Assembly (NCBI GenBank): GCA_031276485.1
Contig: JAISMY010000011.1
Span: 1-34,065 of the forward strand
DNA: 34,065 bases
From: Desulfovibrio sp.
GTDB taxonomy: Bacteria; Desulfobacterota; Desulfovibrionia; Desulfovibrionales; Desulfovibrionaceae
Direction: 5' to 3'
Shown here one piece after another: positions 33,790 to 34,065 of this stretch. The translations under genes were made by a program, and so were the position numbers. Below the pieces are notes generated by a model. The model saw only the letters and a list, made by a program, of their open reading frames with translations, made no database searches and was not told where the DNA came from. The stretch's first letter is position 1; each line of letters begins with the position of its first letter.

Positions 33790-34065
33790 ATTTCAGGCAC
33801 TTTACCACGTGAGCGCTTACGCCCAAGCGATGCCTGATGCTCAGACAGTCAGCGCCTGCAAGAGCCTCAGTCAGGTGGAGAGGGCATTTCGTGCGATGAA
33901 AACGACCAGCCTTGAAATTCGTACCATCTACCATTGGCGTGCGCATCGTGTGCGCGGGCATGTCCTGTTGTGCATGCTCGCCTACTATGTCGAATGGCAT
34001 ATGCGCAAGCAGCTTGCGCCGTTACTGTACGATGAAACAGATCATGAAGCAGCGGCAGCCTTACG
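33790..34065 (+). pseudogene. IS1634-type transposase, C-terminal remnant
   Basis: In one frame the DNA encodes CKSLSQVERAFRAMKTTSLEIR, then IYHWRAHRVRGHVLLCMLAYYVEWHMRKQL, the typical C-terminal part of IS1634-family (IS4-like DDE) transposases, including the E of the QVERAFR helix in the catalytic triad region. The frame is closed by a stop just before 33790 and the N-terminal two thirds are absent, so this is a 5'-truncated copy; it also runs off the right edge. It marks the right flank as accessory DNA. Confidence 0.75.

Overview
The window looks like a chromosome segment of a sulfate-reducing deltaproteobacterium of the Desulfovibrio type. The main evidence is the 29-gene ribosomal protein cluster (S10, spc and alpha operons fused in one run). 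Its protein sequences read like Desulfovibrio homologues, and its order secY-map-rpmJ-rpsM, without adk or infA, is the one I remember for that group. The core of the window is GC-rich with frequent non-ATG starts. Both edges differ: the first ~890 bases are strongly AT-rich and the last ~700 bases hold an AT-rich stretch and an insertion-sequence fragment, so the conserved block is bordered by accessory DNA.

Layout. 3-887 (+): 3' part of an aldo/keto reductase with two [4Fe-4S] motifs, containing an 11-G tract. 904-1400 (-): two small coupled genes of unknown function. 1401-1828: no gene, but three consecutive hairpins. 1829-6940 (-): a probable operon of an alanine/aspartate-type aminotransferase, homoserine dehydrogenase, an Rsm22-like methyltransferase and a GT4 glycosyltransferase. 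7029-9116 (+): uvrB, divergent from that operon with overlapping promoters. 9136-9367: palindromic and MITE-like repeats. 9369-11817 (-): hisC and a fusion of cytidylate kinase with a Nim-like flavin split-barrel domain. 12106-27404 (+): promoter, a roughly 390-nt structured leader, then rpsJ to rplQ including secY, map and rpoA. 27388-28428 (+): a REC-GGDEF diguanylate cyclase overlapping the end of rplQ. 28546-28699: second MITE-like copy, inverted relative to the first. 28820-33312 (+): an M16 peptidase, ftsE and ftsX in one tight operon. 33790-34065: C-terminal remnant of an IS1634-type transposase running off the window.

How the genes work together. The ribosomal cluster supplies most large- and small-subunit proteins plus the SecY translocon channel, methionine aminopeptidase and the RNA polymerase alpha subunit. 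It is driven by a good sigma70-type promoter before rpsJ, with a second before rpmJ. The aminotransferase and homoserine dehydrogenase serve amino-acid synthesis, and Rsm22 ties that operon to ribosome maturation. FtsEX is the ABC-type division and cell-wall hydrolase regulator.

The most interesting signals are the structured S10-operon leader with alternative pairings and a candidate leader peptide, the Cmk-Nim fusion, the inverted pair of ~155-bp MITE-like repeats, an uL29 with a 55-residue basic extension, and the uncharacterised small gene pair. I saw no tRNA, rRNA or CRISPR array, and no complete defence system.
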